From the NCBI RefSeq assembly GCF_019799945.1, contig NZ_JABGCH010000001.1, positions 186,001 through 250,000 of the forward strand: a stretch of 64,000 nucleotides of DNA, written 5' to 3'. Of this stretch, positions 16,210 through 25,283 are shown piece after piece. The stretch's first letter is position 1; each line of letters begins with the position of its first letter. Both the position numbers and the translations under genes were made by a program. The notes beneath the pieces were generated by a model. The model did no database searches. It was not told the DNA's origin and saw nothing but the letters and a program-made list of their open reading frames with translations. The DNA is from Modestobacter marinus. GTDB taxonomy: Bacteria; Actinomycetota; Actinomycetes; Mycobacteriales; Geodermatophilaceae.

Positions 16210-16746
16210 TCAGCCGTGGTGCCGCCGCACCTCCGCGGCGACGTCGTCGAACCGCTCCCGGGCCAGCACGGCACCCTCGCGCCGGACGTCGGCCGGGTCG
16301 AGCCGAAGCAGCCGGTCCACCCGCGCCTCGCTCGGACGGCCCTGCCGGTCCCAGGCGCCCGTGCCCACGTCGACCCAGTGGCGGCCGTGCCGGGCCTCGT
16401 CGGCGGCGTCCAGGTCGTGGTCCTTGCTGCTCAGCATGAGCCCGAGCAGTGTGTCCCCGTCCCGGCCGACGACCAGGACCGGGCGGTCCTTGCCACGGCC
16501 GTCGTCCTCCTCGAACGGGACCCAGGCCCAGACGATCTCGCCGGGATCGGGGTGGCCGTCGTCCCGGGGGGCGTAGTCGAGGTCCAGCGCGCCGGCCGCC
16601 GGGGGGACCGGGGTCTTGCCGGGCGCGGCCGACCGGCCCCGGCGGCGGACCGCCGCCGGGCGCCCTCCGCGCGCCGGGCGGATGCCCTCTCGGACCACCG
16701 CGGTGACCAGTCGGCCCAGGGACTCCCGCCAGCTGCCGCGCGCCAT
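16210..16746 (-). CDS. PemK/MazF-family toxin-like protein
   Basis: 178 residues. After a basic, disordered N-terminal ~65 residues comes a PemK-like beta-barrel: DPGEIVWAWVPFEEDDGRGKDRPVLVVG, split between the barrel entry and the KDRPVLVV strand, then LLGLMLSSKDHD. GEIVWAWVPFEE and KDRPVLVV match the (G)DIVWVxxPxxxxxGxxRPVLVV signature of MazF-type endoribonucleases. No antitoxin gene is adjacent, and the N-terminal extension is unusual, so it may be an orphan or a non-toxic relative. Confidence 0.7.
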   Translation of the reverse strand: MARGSWRESLGRLVTAVVREGIRPARGGRPAAVRRRGRSAAPGKTPVPPAAGALDLDYAPRDDGHPDPGEIVWAWVPFEEDDGRGKDRPVLVVGRDGDTLLGLMLSSKDHDLDAADEARHGRHWVDVGTGAWDRQGRPSEARVDRLLRLDPADVRREGAVLARERFDDVAAEVRRHHG

Positions 16747-16972
16747 CCCGCCACGGTAGGGGACACCCGGTCCGGCGGCGCGCCGCCCGGCGACACGCCG
16801 AGTACGTTCCGGTACCGGCGCGTCCGCCAGGCGTGCTGATCACCGGCGTGTGATCCTGCCGACAAGACGCTCCTCCGAGGGACTGACTGGTCACAACCGC
16901 AGGTCGAAGGCGTGACGGCGAGACACACTCGGGGAACGGCTGAGCGCAGCCGTCATGGGGGAAGGGGTCGGC

Positions 16973-17173
16973 ATGGCCACCAGCGAACCGGCGCAACCCG
17001 TCAATGTCCCGGCGCCGGGCCGTATCCGGGCCAGCACCCTGGCCGCCTGGCAACTGGTCGAGGACGCCCGCTACCGGGTGGCCGGGCGACCGCCGCACCT
17101 CGCCCGCCGGCGGCTGCTGGCCCAGCGTGCGGTCGCGGACCGCCGGGCCGAGCGGGAACTACCCGACGCCTGA
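16973..17173 (+). CDS. Small basic hypothetical protein
   Basis: 66 residues: a Pro/Val-rich N-terminus then a helical, Arg-rich segment (ASTLAAWQLVEDARYRVAG and RRRLLAQRAVADRRAERE). ATG 16973 is preferred over ATG 16955 because GGGGGAAGGGG lies at the right distance upstream. No family is recognised. It is separated from its neighbours by a 226-nt upstream region in which I see nothing distinctive. Confidence 0.5.
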   Translation: MATSEPAQPVNVPAPGRIRASTLAAWQLVEDARYRVAGRPPHLARRRLLAQRAVADRRAERELPDA

Positions 17174-17184
17174 CCCGGCCGCGG

Positions 17185-17610
17185 TCAGGTCAGGCAGAGC
17201 TCGTTGCCCTCCGGGTCGGCGATCGTCACCCACGAGTAGGGGCCCTGCCGGCCGGTGTGCAGCACGGTCGCGCCCCGCGCGGTGAGCCGCTCGACCTCGG
17301 CCTGGATGCTGTCCGCGCCCACCCGCACGTCGAGGTGCACCCGGTTCTTGACCGTCTTGGGCTCCGGGACGAGCTGGAACAGCACCCGGGGCGCGGTGCC
17401 GGCCGGGTGCCGGATGGCGGCGCCCGCCACCCACACCAGCTCGCCGTTGTGCCGCATCGTGTCCTCCTCCGACGCCTGGCCCTCCTCGACCATCCGGCGG
17501 ATGAAGGCCTCGTCGGTCGGCTCCCGCTCCCAGCCCAGCGCCTCGGCCCACCAGTCGGCGAGCGGGTGCGGCGCTGCGGAGTCGAACGTCACCTGGAAGT
17601 CGTAGGCCAT
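17185..17610 (-). CDS. VOC-family (glyoxalase/bleomycin-resistance-like) protein
   Basis: 141 residues in two beta-alpha-beta-beta-beta modules: the first has VTFDSAAPHPLADWWAEALG, and the second has NRVHLDVRVGAD, then ARGATVL and WVTIADPEGNELCL. The HLDV histidine and the PEGNELCL glutamate are the metal-binding positions of VOC enzymes. The substrate cannot be inferred. Convergent with the small ORF ending at 17173. Confidence 0.85.
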   Translation of the reverse strand: MAYDFQVTFDSAAPHPLADWWAEALGWEREPTDEAFIRRMVEEGQASEEDTMRHNGELVWVAGAAIRHPAGTAPRVLFQLVPEPKTVKNRVHLDVRVGADSIQAEVERLTARGATVLHTGRQGPYSWVTIADPEGNELCLT

Positions 17611-17641
17611 GCCCGGACGCTAATCCCGGGCACCGACATCC

Positions 17642-17694
17642 GGCCCCGTCCAGAGGCTCGCCGCGAGCTCGCGAGCGCTGAGGGGGACGGGGCC
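17642..17694 (-). terminator. Long hairpin terminator after the PPOX-type gene
   Basis: GGCCCCGTCC (17642-17651) and GGACGGGGCC (17685-17694) form a 10-bp perfect stem. The loop contains a second self-complementary stretch around CGAGCTCGCGAG. It lies 7 nt past the stop at 17701, in the direction of that gene. Confidence 0.65.
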
Positions 17695-17700
17695 CTTCTG

Positions 17701-18327
17701 CTACAGCTCCTGCGCCAGCTCGGCCCGGATCGTCGCGTCGTCGGGGAGGTCGTCCTCCAGCGCGCAGTGGTCCTTGAGCACCCGCCCGAACGGGGTCAGC
17801 GCCGAGCCGTCGACCCGCTTGGCCGGGTCCCAGAGCCCTGAGCGGATCACCGACTTCGGGCACTGGAAGTAGGCCCGGGTCACCTGCAGCACCAGGACCG
17901 ACAGCGGTGCGCGGCCGAACTCGGTGAGGTCGACGTCGAGGTCCTGGGGCCGGACGAGGGACGTCGTCCCGAACACCCGGAGCGTCTGCTCGACGCCGGG
18001 CACGAGGAACATCAGCGCGGCCCGCGGGTTCACCGCGAGGTTGCGCAGGCTGTCGGCCCGGTTGTTGCCCGGCCGGTCGGGCAGGACGAGGCGGTGCTCG
18101 TCGAGGACGTGCACGAACCCCGGGTCCCCGCCGCGCGGCGAGACGTCGGGCCAGCCCTCGGCGTCCGCGGTCGCCAGCGTCGCGAAGGGGGACAGCGCGA
18201 TGAACTCCCGGCAGTGCGCGTCCAGCCGGTGGATCACCTTGTCCAGCACCAGCTTGTGCGGGTCGCGGTACCCGTCGAGGACCTCCAGGTCGGCGACGGA
18301 GGGGGCGAGGCGGGCAGCGGTGTCCAC
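17701..18327 (-). CDS. FMN-binding PPOX-type flavoprotein (MSMEG_1061-like)
   Basis: 208 residues. The pyridoxamine-phosphate-oxidase split barrel is seen in FIALSPFATLATADAEGWPD, SPRGGDPGFVHVLD, LVLPDRPGNNRADSLRNL and PRAALMFLVPG. YFQCPKSVIRSGLWDP near the C-terminus is characteristic of the MSMEG_1061 subgroup. Physiological substrate unknown. GTG 18327 is chosen because upstream in-frame codons run into the divergent gene's promoter. Confidence 0.85.
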   Translation of the reverse strand: MDTAARLAPSVADLEVLDGYRDPHKLVLDKVIHRLDAHCREFIALSPFATLATADAEGWPDVSPRGGDPGFVHVLDEHRLVLPDRPGNNRADSLRNLAVNPRAALMFLVPGVEQTLRVFGTTSLVRPQDLDVDLTEFGRAPLSVLVLQVTRAYFQCPKSVIRSGLWDPAKRVDGSALTPFGRVLKDHCALEDDLPDDATIRAELAQEL

Positions 18328-18377
18328 GGGGGAACCGTAACCGGCCGCCGGACGCGGCCTCGGTAGCGTGCGATCTC

Positions 18378-18767
18378 GTGCCGGCACAGTGGAGCGCCCC
18401 CGTCCGCTACGTGGAGTGCGACCAGCAGGGCGTGGTCTTCAACGCCCACTACCTGGTCTGGGCCGACGAGACGTCGAACGTCTGGTGGGCGTCGGTGGGC
18501 CTGCCGTGGGACGAGCTGGTGGACCGGGGGATCGACCCGGTGGTCAAGGCGAGCACGCTGGAGTGGAGCTCCTCGGCCCGGTTCGGTGACACCGTCACCG
18601 TCGACGCTGAGATCAACGCGGTCGGCCGCACCAGCGCCACGGTCCGCTACACGGTGCGCGTGGGGGAGCGGACCTGCTGCGTCGTCCGCAACACCTACGT
18701 CTGCGTCGCAGACGGGCGGTCGACGCCCTGGCCGGACGACGTCCGCGCCCGGATCACCGCGGACTGA
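18378..18767 (+). CDS. 4-hydroxybenzoyl-CoA thioesterase-like (hotdog) acyl-CoA thioesterase
   Basis: 129 residues. [22 protein letters not shown] is close to the YxExDxxGxVYxxxYxxW catalytic region of YbgC/4HBT thioesterases (Asp in ECDQQG), followed by the hotdog helix and strands. Divergent from the PPOX gene; a TAGCGT -10 at 18363-18368 suggests a leaderless or near-leaderless GTG start. Its last 14 nt overlap the convergent cobQ 3' end. Confidence 0.85.
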   Translation: MPAQWSAPVRYVECDQQGVVFNAHYLVWADETSNVWWASVGLPWDELVDRGIDPVVKASTLEWSSSARFGDTVTVDAEINAVGRTSATVRYTVRVGERTCCVVRNTYVCVADGRSTPWPDDVRARITAD

Positions 18768-20274
18768 ACCGGGAGCCGGGCGAGAGCAGCGGCAGCCCGC
18801 CGGGCGCACCGGACTCGATCAGCCGCCACAGCGCCGCGGTGTCGGCGTGCTCGGCGACCAGGTCGCCCAGGGCGTCCAGCCGGGCCTCCCGGACGGCGGC
18901 GAAGTCGGTGTCCGGCGCGACGGTGAACCGCCGTCCGCTGACCCGGGCGACCTCGGTCAGGAAGGCCCGGCGGAACCCGTCGTTCTCCAGCGCCCCGTGC
19001 CACGTCGTCCCCCACACCGACCCGGCGCGCACGCCGTCGAGGAACGGCTCGGCGTGCGGGTGGGTGGCGGAGCCGTCGACGGTCACCACCCCGTGGTGGA
19101 TCTCGTAGCCGCGCACCGGCTCGCCGAAGGCCGAGCCCGACGGTCGGCCGAGGGTCTTCTCGGCGGCGAAGCGGACGTCGGTCGGCAGCAACCCGAGCCC
19201 GGGGACGACGCCGACCCCGGACTCCACCTCGTCGGTGATCGTGCGGGCGAGCATCTGGTGGCCGCCGCAGATGCCGAGCACCGGCCGCCCCTCGGCGGCC
19301 CGGCGGGACACCGCGTCGGCCAGGCCGGTCTCCCGCAGCCAGCCCAGGTCGGCCACCGTGGACCGGGTGCCGGGCAGCACGACCAGATCGGCGTCGGCGA
19401 GCTCCTCGGGCCGGGTGGCGTAGCGGACCAGCACGCCCGGCTCGGCCGCCAGCGCGTCGAGGTCGGTGACGTTCGACAGCCGGGGCAGCCGGGCGACCGA
19501 CACCCGAAGCACGTCCTCGCCGTACGAGGGCAGCGCGGGCCCGCGGACGGCGTCGATGCCGAGGGAGTCCTCGACGTCCAGGTGCAGGCCCGGCCGCCAC
19601 GGCAGCACCCCGAGCGTGGGCCGGCCGGTGAGGTCGTGCAGCTGCGCCAGGCCGGGGGCCAGCAGCCGGGCGTCGCCGCGGAACTTGTTGACCAGGAAGC
19701 CCGCGACCAGGCGCTGGTCGGCCGGCGGCATGAGCGCGACGGTGCCGTACAGCGCGGCGAACACCCCGCCGCGGTCGATGTCGCCGACCACCACCACGGG
19801 GAGGTCCGCCGCGGTGGCCAGCCCCATGTTGGCGATGTCGTCGGCGCGCAGGTTGATCTCCGTGGGGGAGCCCGCGCCCTCGCAGACGACGACGTCGAAG
19901 CGGGACCGCAGGTCGGCCAGGCAGGCCAGCGCCTGCTCCAGCAGCGCCGCCTTCATCGGCCGGTACGACAGCGCCGTCACGTCGGCGACCGGCCGGCCGA
20001 GGACGACGACCTGGCTGGCGTTCTCCCCGCCCGGCTTGAGCAGGACCGGGTTCATCGCCGCCTCGGGCCCGACCCGCGCCGCGGCGGCCTGCATGACCTG
20101 CGCCCGGCCGATCTCCGCGCCGTCGGTGGTGACCATCGAGTTGTTGCTCATGTTCTGTGCCTTGAACGGGGCCACCGACACCCCCTCCCGCACCAGCCAG
20201 CGACAGATGCCGGCGGTGACCACGGACTTGCCGGCGTCGGAGGTGGTGCCCGCGACCAGCAGCGCGCCGCTCAT
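18754..20274 (-). CDS. cobQ: Cobyric acid synthase CobQ
   Basis: 506 residues. The N-terminal ATP-binding domain has [21 protein letters not shown], then [27 protein letters not shown] and [13 protein letters not shown]. The C-terminal glutamine amidotransferase has GICGGHQML (Cys near residue 335) and YEIHHG. It amidates side chains b, d, e and g of adenosylcobyrinic acid a,c-diamide. ATG 20274 follows the acyltransferase stop after two bases, so the two genes are coupled. Confidence 0.95.
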   Translation of the reverse strand: MSGALLVAGTTSDAGKSVVTAGICRWLVREGVSVAPFKAQNMSNNSMVTTDGAEIGRAQVMQAAAARVGPEAAMNPVLLKPGGENASQVVVLGRPVADVTALSYRPMKAALLEQALACLADLRSRFDVVVCEGAGSPTEINLRADDIANMGLATAADLPVVVVGDIDRGGVFAALYGTVALMPPADQRLVAGFLVNKFRGDARLLAPGLAQLHDLTGRPTLGVLPWRPGLHLDVEDSLGIDAVRGPALPSYGEDVLRVSVARLPRLSNVTDLDALAAEPGVLVRYATRPEELADADLVVLPGTRSTVADLGWLRETGLADAVSRRAAEGRPVLGICGGHQMLARTITDEVESGVGVVPGLGLLPTDVRFAAEKTLGRPSGSAFGEPVRGYEIHHGVVTVDGSATHPHAEPFLDGVRAGSVWGTTWHGALENDGFRRAFLTEVARVSGRRFTVAPDTDFAAVREARLDALGDLVAEHADTAALWRLIESGAPGGLPLLSPGSRFSPR

Positions 20275-20276
20275 CC

Positions 20277-20942
20277 TCAGCCGGCGGCCGACGGCGTGCC
20301 CCAACCGGCCCGCTCCTGGCCGGACAGCGCGGCGATCGCCTCCATGACCCGGTCGGTGACCTCGCGGCGGGCCCGGCCCTTGCCGGCCATGCCGCGGTAC
20401 TCGGGGAAGGTCAGCGGCTCGCCGAAGGTCACCCGGATCCGGGCCGGCCGGGGCCAGCGGGCGCCCACCGGCTGCACCTGATCGGTGCCGTGCACGGCCA
20501 CCGGGACGACGGGGCAGTCAGCGGTCAGCGCGAGCCAGGCCACCCCGGTCTTGCCGCGGGCCAGCCGGCCGTCGCGCGAGCGGGTGCCCTCGGGGTAGAT
20601 GCCGAAGGCCCCGCCGGCCTGCAGCACGGCGAGTGCGGTGTCCAGCGCCGCGGTGGCCGCGCGCTGGGCCTGGCGCTCGACCGGCTGGGCCTGCAGCGCG
20701 GTGAACAGCGTACGGGTGAACCAGCCCTTCAGCCCCGCGCCCTGCCAGTACTCGGCCTTCGCGAGGTAGGACACCCGGCGGGGGGCCATCAGCGGGATGG
20801 CGATGCTGTCGATGAAGGACAGGTGGTTGCTGGCCAGGATCACCGGCCCGGACGGCGGCACGTTCTCCCGGCCGACGACCGTGGGGCGGAAGGCCAGCCA
20901 GAACAGTGGGCGCAGCACGAACCGGGCGAACAGGTAGAACAT
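20277..20942 (-). CDS. 1-acyl-sn-glycerol-3-phosphate acyltransferase-like (PlsC family)
   Basis: 221 residues. SNHLSFIDS (HX4D), [22 protein letters not shown] and VVPVAVHG are acyltransferase blocks I-IV of the PlsC family, with a hydrophobic N-terminal anchor. It acts on membrane phospholipid precursors. It is the upstream partner of cobQ in a two-gene unit; no metabolic link to cobalamin is apparent. Confidence 0.9.
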   Translation of the reverse strand: MFYLFARFVLRPLFWLAFRPTVVGRENVPPSGPVILASNHLSFIDSIAIPLMAPRRVSYLAKAEYWQGAGLKGWFTRTLFTALQAQPVERQAQRAATAALDTALAVLQAGGAFGIYPEGTRSRDGRLARGKTGVAWLALTADCPVVPVAVHGTDQVQPVGARWPRPARIRVTFGEPLTFPEYRGMAGKGRARREVTDRVMEAIAALSGQERAGWGTPSAAG

Positions 20943-21038
20943 GCGCCGACCTCCCTCGCTCGTCCCGGCCCCGATGCCGGAGCGGCCCCGGCATCCTCCC
21001 GGACGGGAGCGGTACCGGGGCGGGCGGGTCGGCAGGGA

Positions 21039-21764
21039 CTACCCGATCGCGCTGCGCGGCGGGCAGGCGTCGTGCAGGATCGCCCGCACGTCGGCGGGCA
21101 GCGCGCCCCGGCCGGTGGCCGAGTCGATGATCGAGACCGCGACCTCACGCACCTTGCGGTGGGTGTGGCTGGAGATGTGCGCCAGCAGCTCGAAGGCCAC
21201 CTGGTCGCCGCACGACATCAGCAGCATCAGGATGCCCTTGGCCTGCTCGATGGCGGCGCGGCTGGCCATCGCCGTGCGCAGCTGCTCGATCTCGGTCTCC
21301 AGGTGGCGCACCTGCTCGTCCCGGCCGCGCGCCGCGCCCGGCCGCACTTGGTCGGTGACGTCGATCGCCAGCCCGGAGAGCGCGACGACGGTGCCGTTCC
21401 CCTCGACGGCGGGTTCGCAGACCAGGATCACGCCGCGCTGCCGGCCGTCGGCGCGCAGCAGCCGGAACTCGCGGGTGAACGGCGTGCCGGTGGCGCAGGC
21501 GAGGCCGAGGTCGTTCCGCAGCGCCGGGCGGTCCTCGGGGTGGACGTGGGACAGCAGCAGCTGGACCGACGGGGTGGAGGTGCGGGAGTGCAGCCCCAGC
21601 AGGTCGACCACCTCGGGGGACCACCACCACTCGCCGGTCAGCAGGTCCCCGCGCCAGTGGCCGGGTCGGGGCGGGGTGGCCTGCGGCGCGGTGCGCGGAG
21701 GGCGGGACCGGCTGGTCGGGCGGGAGCTGCCAGCCGACGTGGGGGTGGTGACGGTGACGGTCAT
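21039..21764 (-). CDS. PAS-ANTAR RNA-binding antiterminator
   Basis: 241 residues. After ~35 disordered residues comes a PAS fold (GEWWWSPEVVDLLGLH, HVHPEDRPAL, FTREFRLLRADGRQRGVILV), then a short coiled coil (VRHLETEIEQLRTAMASR), then an ANTAR domain (AAIEQAKGILMLLMSCGDQV, HISSHTHRKVREVA). ANTAR proteins bind twin hexanucleotide hairpins in nascent RNA to prevent termination. The signal sensed by the PAS domain is not visible. Targets cannot be named. Confidence 0.88.
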   Translation of the reverse strand: MTVTVTTPTSAGSSRPTSRSRPPRTAPQATPPRPGHWRGDLLTGEWWWSPEVVDLLGLHSRTSTPSVQLLLSHVHPEDRPALRNDLGLACATGTPFTREFRLLRADGRQRGVILVCEPAVEGNGTVVALSGLAIDVTDQVRPGAARGRDEQVRHLETEIEQLRTAMASRAAIEQAKGILMLLMSCGDQVAFELLAHISSHTHRKVREVAVSIIDSATGRGALPADVRAILHDACPPRSAIG

Positions 21765-21973
21765 GTCCAGGCCGTTCTGTGCTGGCGCACCGGTACGCCG
21801 GTGGCGCCGGTCCCGCCGTGCTCTCGACGCGGACCGACTCGTCGGCCTGAGCCGACCGCTCCAGTGCGGGGGAAGTTACCGCGCGGCTCCGAGGCGTGCA
21901 TGGGCTGACGAAGGGCTGCCTAAGCCCGGCCTACGCGTCGTGACGGAACGCGGTCGGTTGGGCGCACTCTTTC

Positions 21974-23416
21974 TCAGACCACGGTGCGGGGCGCCGCGGA
22001 CGGCCCCCCACCCCGTTGCTGCCCGGCCACCTGCGCCAGGACGTCCACCGCTGCCCGCAGCTCCTCCACCGGGCGGGTGAACGGCAGCCGGAGGTGGTCG
22101 TCGAACGCGTGGCCGGTGCCGAACACCCGCCCCTCGGCGAGCAGCAGACCGTGCTGGGCCGCCGCCGCGCTGAGCGCGGCCGAGCTCAGCCCCGGCGGGA
22201 GGGCGCACCAGAGCGACAGCCCGCCCGAGGGTGGGTGCACCCGCCACTCGGGCAGGTGCGTCGCCAGGGCGTCGAGGAGGGCGTCCCGCTGCCGGTGCAG
22301 CTGCTCCCGCCGCTCGGCCAGCACCGCGTCCAGGTCGCGGACCAGCAGCGTCGCGGCCAGCTGGTCGAGCATGCCGACCGACAGCTGACGGTGGCCGAGC
22401 ACCGCGCCGAGGCGGTCGGCCAGGGCGGCGTCGGTCCGGAGCCAGCCGATCCGCAGCCCACCCCACACCGCCTTGGCCAGCCCCCCGACGGTCACGGTGG
22501 CCGCGTCGGGCAGCCCGGCCGCGAAGGGCGGCAGCGGGCCGTCGTCCAGGTGGAGCTCTGCGCACACCTCGTCGACGACCGTGACCACCCCCTGCTGCCA
22601 CAGGGTGGCGGCCAGCCGGCGCCGGCCGGCGGCGGTCAGGCGCGCGCCCGTGGGGTTGGAGAAGTCCGGCATCAGGTACGCCATCCGCGGGCTGCTCTGC
22701 CGGGCCGCCAGGTGGGCGGCCTGCACGAGGGCGTCCGGGTCGGTCGCGTCGACGGCCACCGGGACGAGCCGGGCGCCGCGGGCCTCCGCGACCCGGAGCG
22801 CCCCCGGATAGCTCGGGTGCTCGACCAGCACCCGGTCGCCGGGGTCCAGCAGCGCCTCGACGACGACGGCGGAGCCGTCGCCCACCCCGACGGTCACCAC
22901 CACCTGGTCGGGATCGGTGGGCAGGCCGCGGGCGGTGAAGCGGTCGGCGACCGCCGCGCGCAACTCGGGCAGCCCGGACGGTGCGTAGCCGTGGCCACCG
23001 GTGTGCGCCGGGAGCTGCTCGAGGGCGGCGCGGTAGGCCGGCTCCAGCTGGGAGGTGGCGGCCGGAGCGGCGTGGGCCAGGTCGATGACGCCGGGCGGGG
23101 TCCGGGGTGGCCAGACGAAGTCGACCCGGTCGCCGGGCAGCTCGGTGACGGTCCCCGACCCGTGCCTGGTCCGGGCCCAGCCCTGCTCCCGCAGCACCCG
23201 GTAGGCCGAGGCGATCGTCACCCGGCTGGTGGCCAGCTCGGCCGCCAGGTCGCGCTCGGGGGGTAGCCGGGTCCCGGATGGCAGCTGCCCGGTCTCGATC
23301 AGCTCCTTCACCCGCCGGGCCAGCCCGGCGTACCGCGGGCCGGGGTGCGCGTCGAGCGGACCGACGAGGGTGGCCAGCTCACGCGCCGGAGTGGACTGCT
23401 CTGAGGGCGATGGCAC
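21974..23416 (-). CDS. MocR-type (GntR HTH + aminotransferase) transcriptional regulator
   Basis: 480 residues. The N-terminal GntR winged helix has RYAGLARRVKELIETGQLPS and LPPERDLAAELATSRVTIASAY. The C-terminal fold-type I aminotransferase domain has GYAPSGLPELRAAVADRF, YLMPDFSNPTGARL, VVDEVCAELH and VGGLAKAVWGGLRIGW, where the lysine of GLAKAVWGG is the PLP site. MocR proteins often control vitamin B6 or transporter genes. GTG 23416 is chosen from the position of the HTH. Divergent from a small membrane ORF. Confidence 0.9.
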   Translation of the reverse strand: MPSPSEQSTPARELATLVGPLDAHPGPRYAGLARRVKELIETGQLPSGTRLPPERDLAAELATSRVTIASAYRVLREQGWARTRHGSGTVTELPGDRVDFVWPPRTPPGVIDLAHAAPAATSQLEPAYRAALEQLPAHTGGHGYAPSGLPELRAAVADRFTARGLPTDPDQVVVTVGVGDGSAVVVEALLDPGDRVLVEHPSYPGALRVAEARGARLVPVAVDATDPDALVQAAHLAARQSSPRMAYLMPDFSNPTGARLTAAGRRRLAATLWQQGVVTVVDEVCAELHLDDGPLPPFAAGLPDAATVTVGGLAKAVWGGLRIGWLRTDAALADRLGAVLGHRQLSVGMLDQLAATLLVRDLDAVLAERREQLHRQRDALLDALATHLPEWRVHPPSGGLSLWCALPPGLSSAALSAAAAQHGLLLAEGRVFGTGHAFDDHLRLPFTRPVEELRAAVDVLAQVAGQQRGGGPSAAPRTVV

Positions 23417-23476
23417 CGGTCCACCATGCCGGATTGGCCTGCTCCGCACCAGTGGCGATCGTGCCACCGTCGTCCC

Positions 23477-23791
23477 ATGACTCCTGGTGGACTCCTCGCC
23501 CTGCTGTTCCTCGCCGGCCTCGCTGCCTTGGCCGTCACCACCCTCGTCGTCGCCGTCCGCGGCGGGCTCGGCCCCGCCGACCCGCCGGCCAGCCACCTCC
23601 GGATCGACCCCGGCGGGTTCCCGGTGCTGCCCGAGCCGCGGGCCGCGCTGCCCCGGCACCTGGCTCAGCCCCGGCGGGCGGCTGGACCGCGCCGGCCCAG
23701 CCGGTGGAGCACCGCCGCGGCCGCCGCGGTCGTCCACACGGCGCGGGACAGCCGCGTCGCGCGGCCGATGTCGCCGCGCACCGGCGGCTGA
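23477..23791 (+). CDS. Possible small membrane protein overlapping the cobD 3' end
   Basis: 104 codons from ATG 23477. It begins with a clear membrane helix (PGGLLALLFLAGLAALAVTTL) and a Pro-rich tail (RIDPGGFPVLPEPRAALP). From about residue 63 it overlaps cobD on the opposite strand by 127 nt, where its sequence is likely a shadow. Only the first half looks like protein, so the gene may be real but its 3' end is doubtful. Confidence 0.4.
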   Translation: MTPGGLLALLFLAGLAALAVTTLVVAVRGGLGPADPPASHLRIDPGGFPVLPEPRAALPRHLAQPRRAAGPRRPSRWSTAAAAAVVHTARDSRVARPMSPRTGG

Positions 23792-24681
23792 CCGTCACCC
23801 AGGTGCGGCCGCTCTTCGACCCGGGTGCCGTACACGTTGCGGCCGCCCAGCCGCAGACCCAGGGCGCCGGCCAGGGCCGCCTCGCACCGGCCGGCGTTCG
23901 GGCTGGGATGGGCGGCGCCGTCCCGCCGCCACGCCCGCCACGCCCCGGCGGGTGAGCCGCCGGCCAGCGGGGCGGTGGCCACGGTGAGCAGCGCGGTCAG
24001 CCGGGCCGGCGCCCAGTTGAGGACGTCGTCCAGCCGCGCGGCCGCCCAGCCGAACCGCTCGTACCGCGCCGACCGGTACCCGACCATCGCGTCCAGGGTG
24101 TTGGCCGCCCGGTAGGACAGCAGCCCGGGCAGCCCGGCGACCGCGCCCCAGAACAAGGGGGCGACCACGGCGTCGGAGGTGTTCTCGGCGACGGACTCGA
24201 CCGTGGCCCGCACGAGCTCCGGCTCGCCGAGGTCGCGGGGGTCCCGGCCGGCCAGGGAGGAGAGGTGCGTCCTCGCCGCGGGGAGGTCGCCGGCCGCCAG
24301 GTGGTCGGCCATCGTCGTCGCCGCCCGGGCCAGCGAGGTGCCGCCGAGCACGGCCCAGGTGGCCAGCGCGGTCACCGCCGTGCGGGCGACGGGGGAGCCG
24401 GTGGTCAGCCGGTGCGCCGCCGTCCCCAGGGCGGTCGCCGTCCCGACGCACACCGCCACGTAGCCGGCGCCGGCCGCGCGGGAGTCGCGCCACGTCCACC
24501 GCTCCAGCGCGGCGGCCGCCTGGCCGAAGCCGGCGACCGGGTGCCGGTGGCGGGGGTCGGCGAACAGCAGGTCGGCGGCGGCGCCGAGCGCGAGCCCGGC
24601 GGCGGTCGCACACCTGTCTCCCCGCGTTCCTGTGCTCTGCGTGCGCAGCGCATGCAGAGCACAGGAACGCGGGAGGGACAT
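23665..24681 (-). CDS. cobD: Adenosylcobinamide-phosphate synthase CobD/CbiB
   Basis: 338-residue integral membrane enzyme that attaches aminopropanol (phosphate) to adenosylcobyric acid. AAADLLFADPRHRHPVAGFG, then RDLGEPELVRATVESVAENTSDAVVAPLFW split over two helices, and the YRAANTLDAMVGYRS segment are CbiB hallmarks. I chose ATG 24681 because a TACAGT -10 (24694-24689) ends 7 nt before it, giving a leaderless mRNA. The first ~20 codons after the start are occupied by a 53-bp palindrome (24621-24673) and are not family sequence. Confidence 0.9.
   Translation of the reverse strand: MSLPRSCALHALRTQSTGTRGDRCATAAGLALGAAADLLFADPRHRHPVAGFGQAAAALERWTWRDSRAAGAGYVAVCVGTATALGTAAHRLTTGSPVARTAVTALATWAVLGGTSLARAATTMADHLAAGDLPAARTHLSSLAGRDPRDLGEPELVRATVESVAENTSDAVVAPLFWGAVAGLPGLLSYRAANTLDAMVGYRSARYERFGWAAARLDDVLNWAPARLTALLTVATAPLAGGSPAGAWRAWRRDGAAHPSPNAGRCEAALAGALGLRLGGRNVYGTRVEERPHLGDGQPPVRGDIGRATRLSRAVWTTAAAAAVLHRLGRRGPAARRG
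24621..24673. repeat. 53-bp palindrome at the 5' end of cobD
   Basis: Perfect 20-bp arms CCCGCGTTCCTGTGCTCTGC (24621-24640) and its inverse (24654-24673) flank a 13-nt centre that itself contains TGCGC-a-GCGCA, so nearly the whole element is self-complementary. It lies in frame inside cobD codons ~4-20. In a leaderless cobD mRNA it would fold from about nucleotide 9 onward. Confidence 0.85.
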
Positions 24682-24688
24682 CTCGGTC

Positions 24689-24717
24689 ACTGTAGGGAGG
24701 AGCGCCGTCCCTAGGAT
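24689..24717. promoter_or_regulatory. Back-to-back promoters of cobD and def
   Basis: TACAGT on the minus strand (24694-24689) is spaced for a leaderless cobD start at 24681. TAGGAT on the plus strand (24712-24717) is spaced for a leaderless def start at 24726. With only 44 nt between the two start codons, RNA polymerase footprints would overlap, so the two units may compete. Confidence 0.5.
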
Positions 24718-24725
24718 CGACGGTC

Positions 24726-25283
24726 ATGCGCCTGCCCGGCCGTTACGACGGCGTCGCCCGGCCGATCGTCACCTACGGCAGCAACCCCGTGCTGCACCGC
24801 CCGTGCACGGAGGTGACCGTCTTCGACCGCGCCCTCCGGCACCTGGTGCTGGACATGTTCGCCAGCATGGCCGCCGCGGACGGCGTGGGGCTGGCGGCCA
24901 ACCAGATCGGCGTGGACGCCCGCGTGTTCGTCATCGAGTGCCCGGACGCCGACGGCGAGGACGTGCTCGGGTACGTGGTGAACCCGGCTCTCACGATCCT
25001 GGACCCGGTCGGCGACGAGCCGGCGGCGGAGGTCACCGAGGAGGGGTGCCTGTCGGTGCCCGGCCCCTACGCAGAGCTGGAGCGGGCGTTCCGGGCGCGG
25101 GTGGACGGCGTCGACGTCAACGGCCAGCCGACGTCGATCGAGGCCACCGGCATGGCCGCCCGCTGCCTGCAGCACGAGGTCGACCACCTCAACGGCCTGG
25201 TCTACGTCGACCTGCTGTCCGAGGAGCTGCGGGAGCGTCTGCTCGCCGAGGCGGCCGGCCCGGAGGGCGAGCTGCCCGCGTGA
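24726..25283 (+). CDS. def: Peptide deformylase
   Basis: 185 residues with the three metal/active-site motifs GVGLAANQ, EGCLSVPG and QHEVDHLNG. It removes the N-formyl group from nascent proteins. It is the first gene of a unit with cobL and cobM; its stop overlaps the cobL GTG as GTGA. Many actinobacteria have several def copies, so this may be a secondary one. Confidence 0.95.
   Translation: MRLPGRYDGVARPIVTYGSNPVLHRPCTEVTVFDRALRHLVLDMFASMAAADGVGLAANQIGVDARVFVIECPDADGEDVLGYVVNPALTILDPVGDEPAAEVTEEGCLSVPGPYAELERAFRARVDGVDVNGQPTSIEATGMAARCLQHEVDHLNGLVYVDLLSEELRERLLAEAAGPEGELPA

Noticed and set aside
16377..16383. B12-box-like GCCACTG on the minus strand
   Set aside because: It is inside the MazF-like coding region, with none of the other riboswitch core elements.
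23450..23456. GCCACTG on the minus strand upstream of the MocR regulator
   Set aside because: No GGTG/AATCCGG core or closing stem nearby; the position fits an ordinary promoter region.
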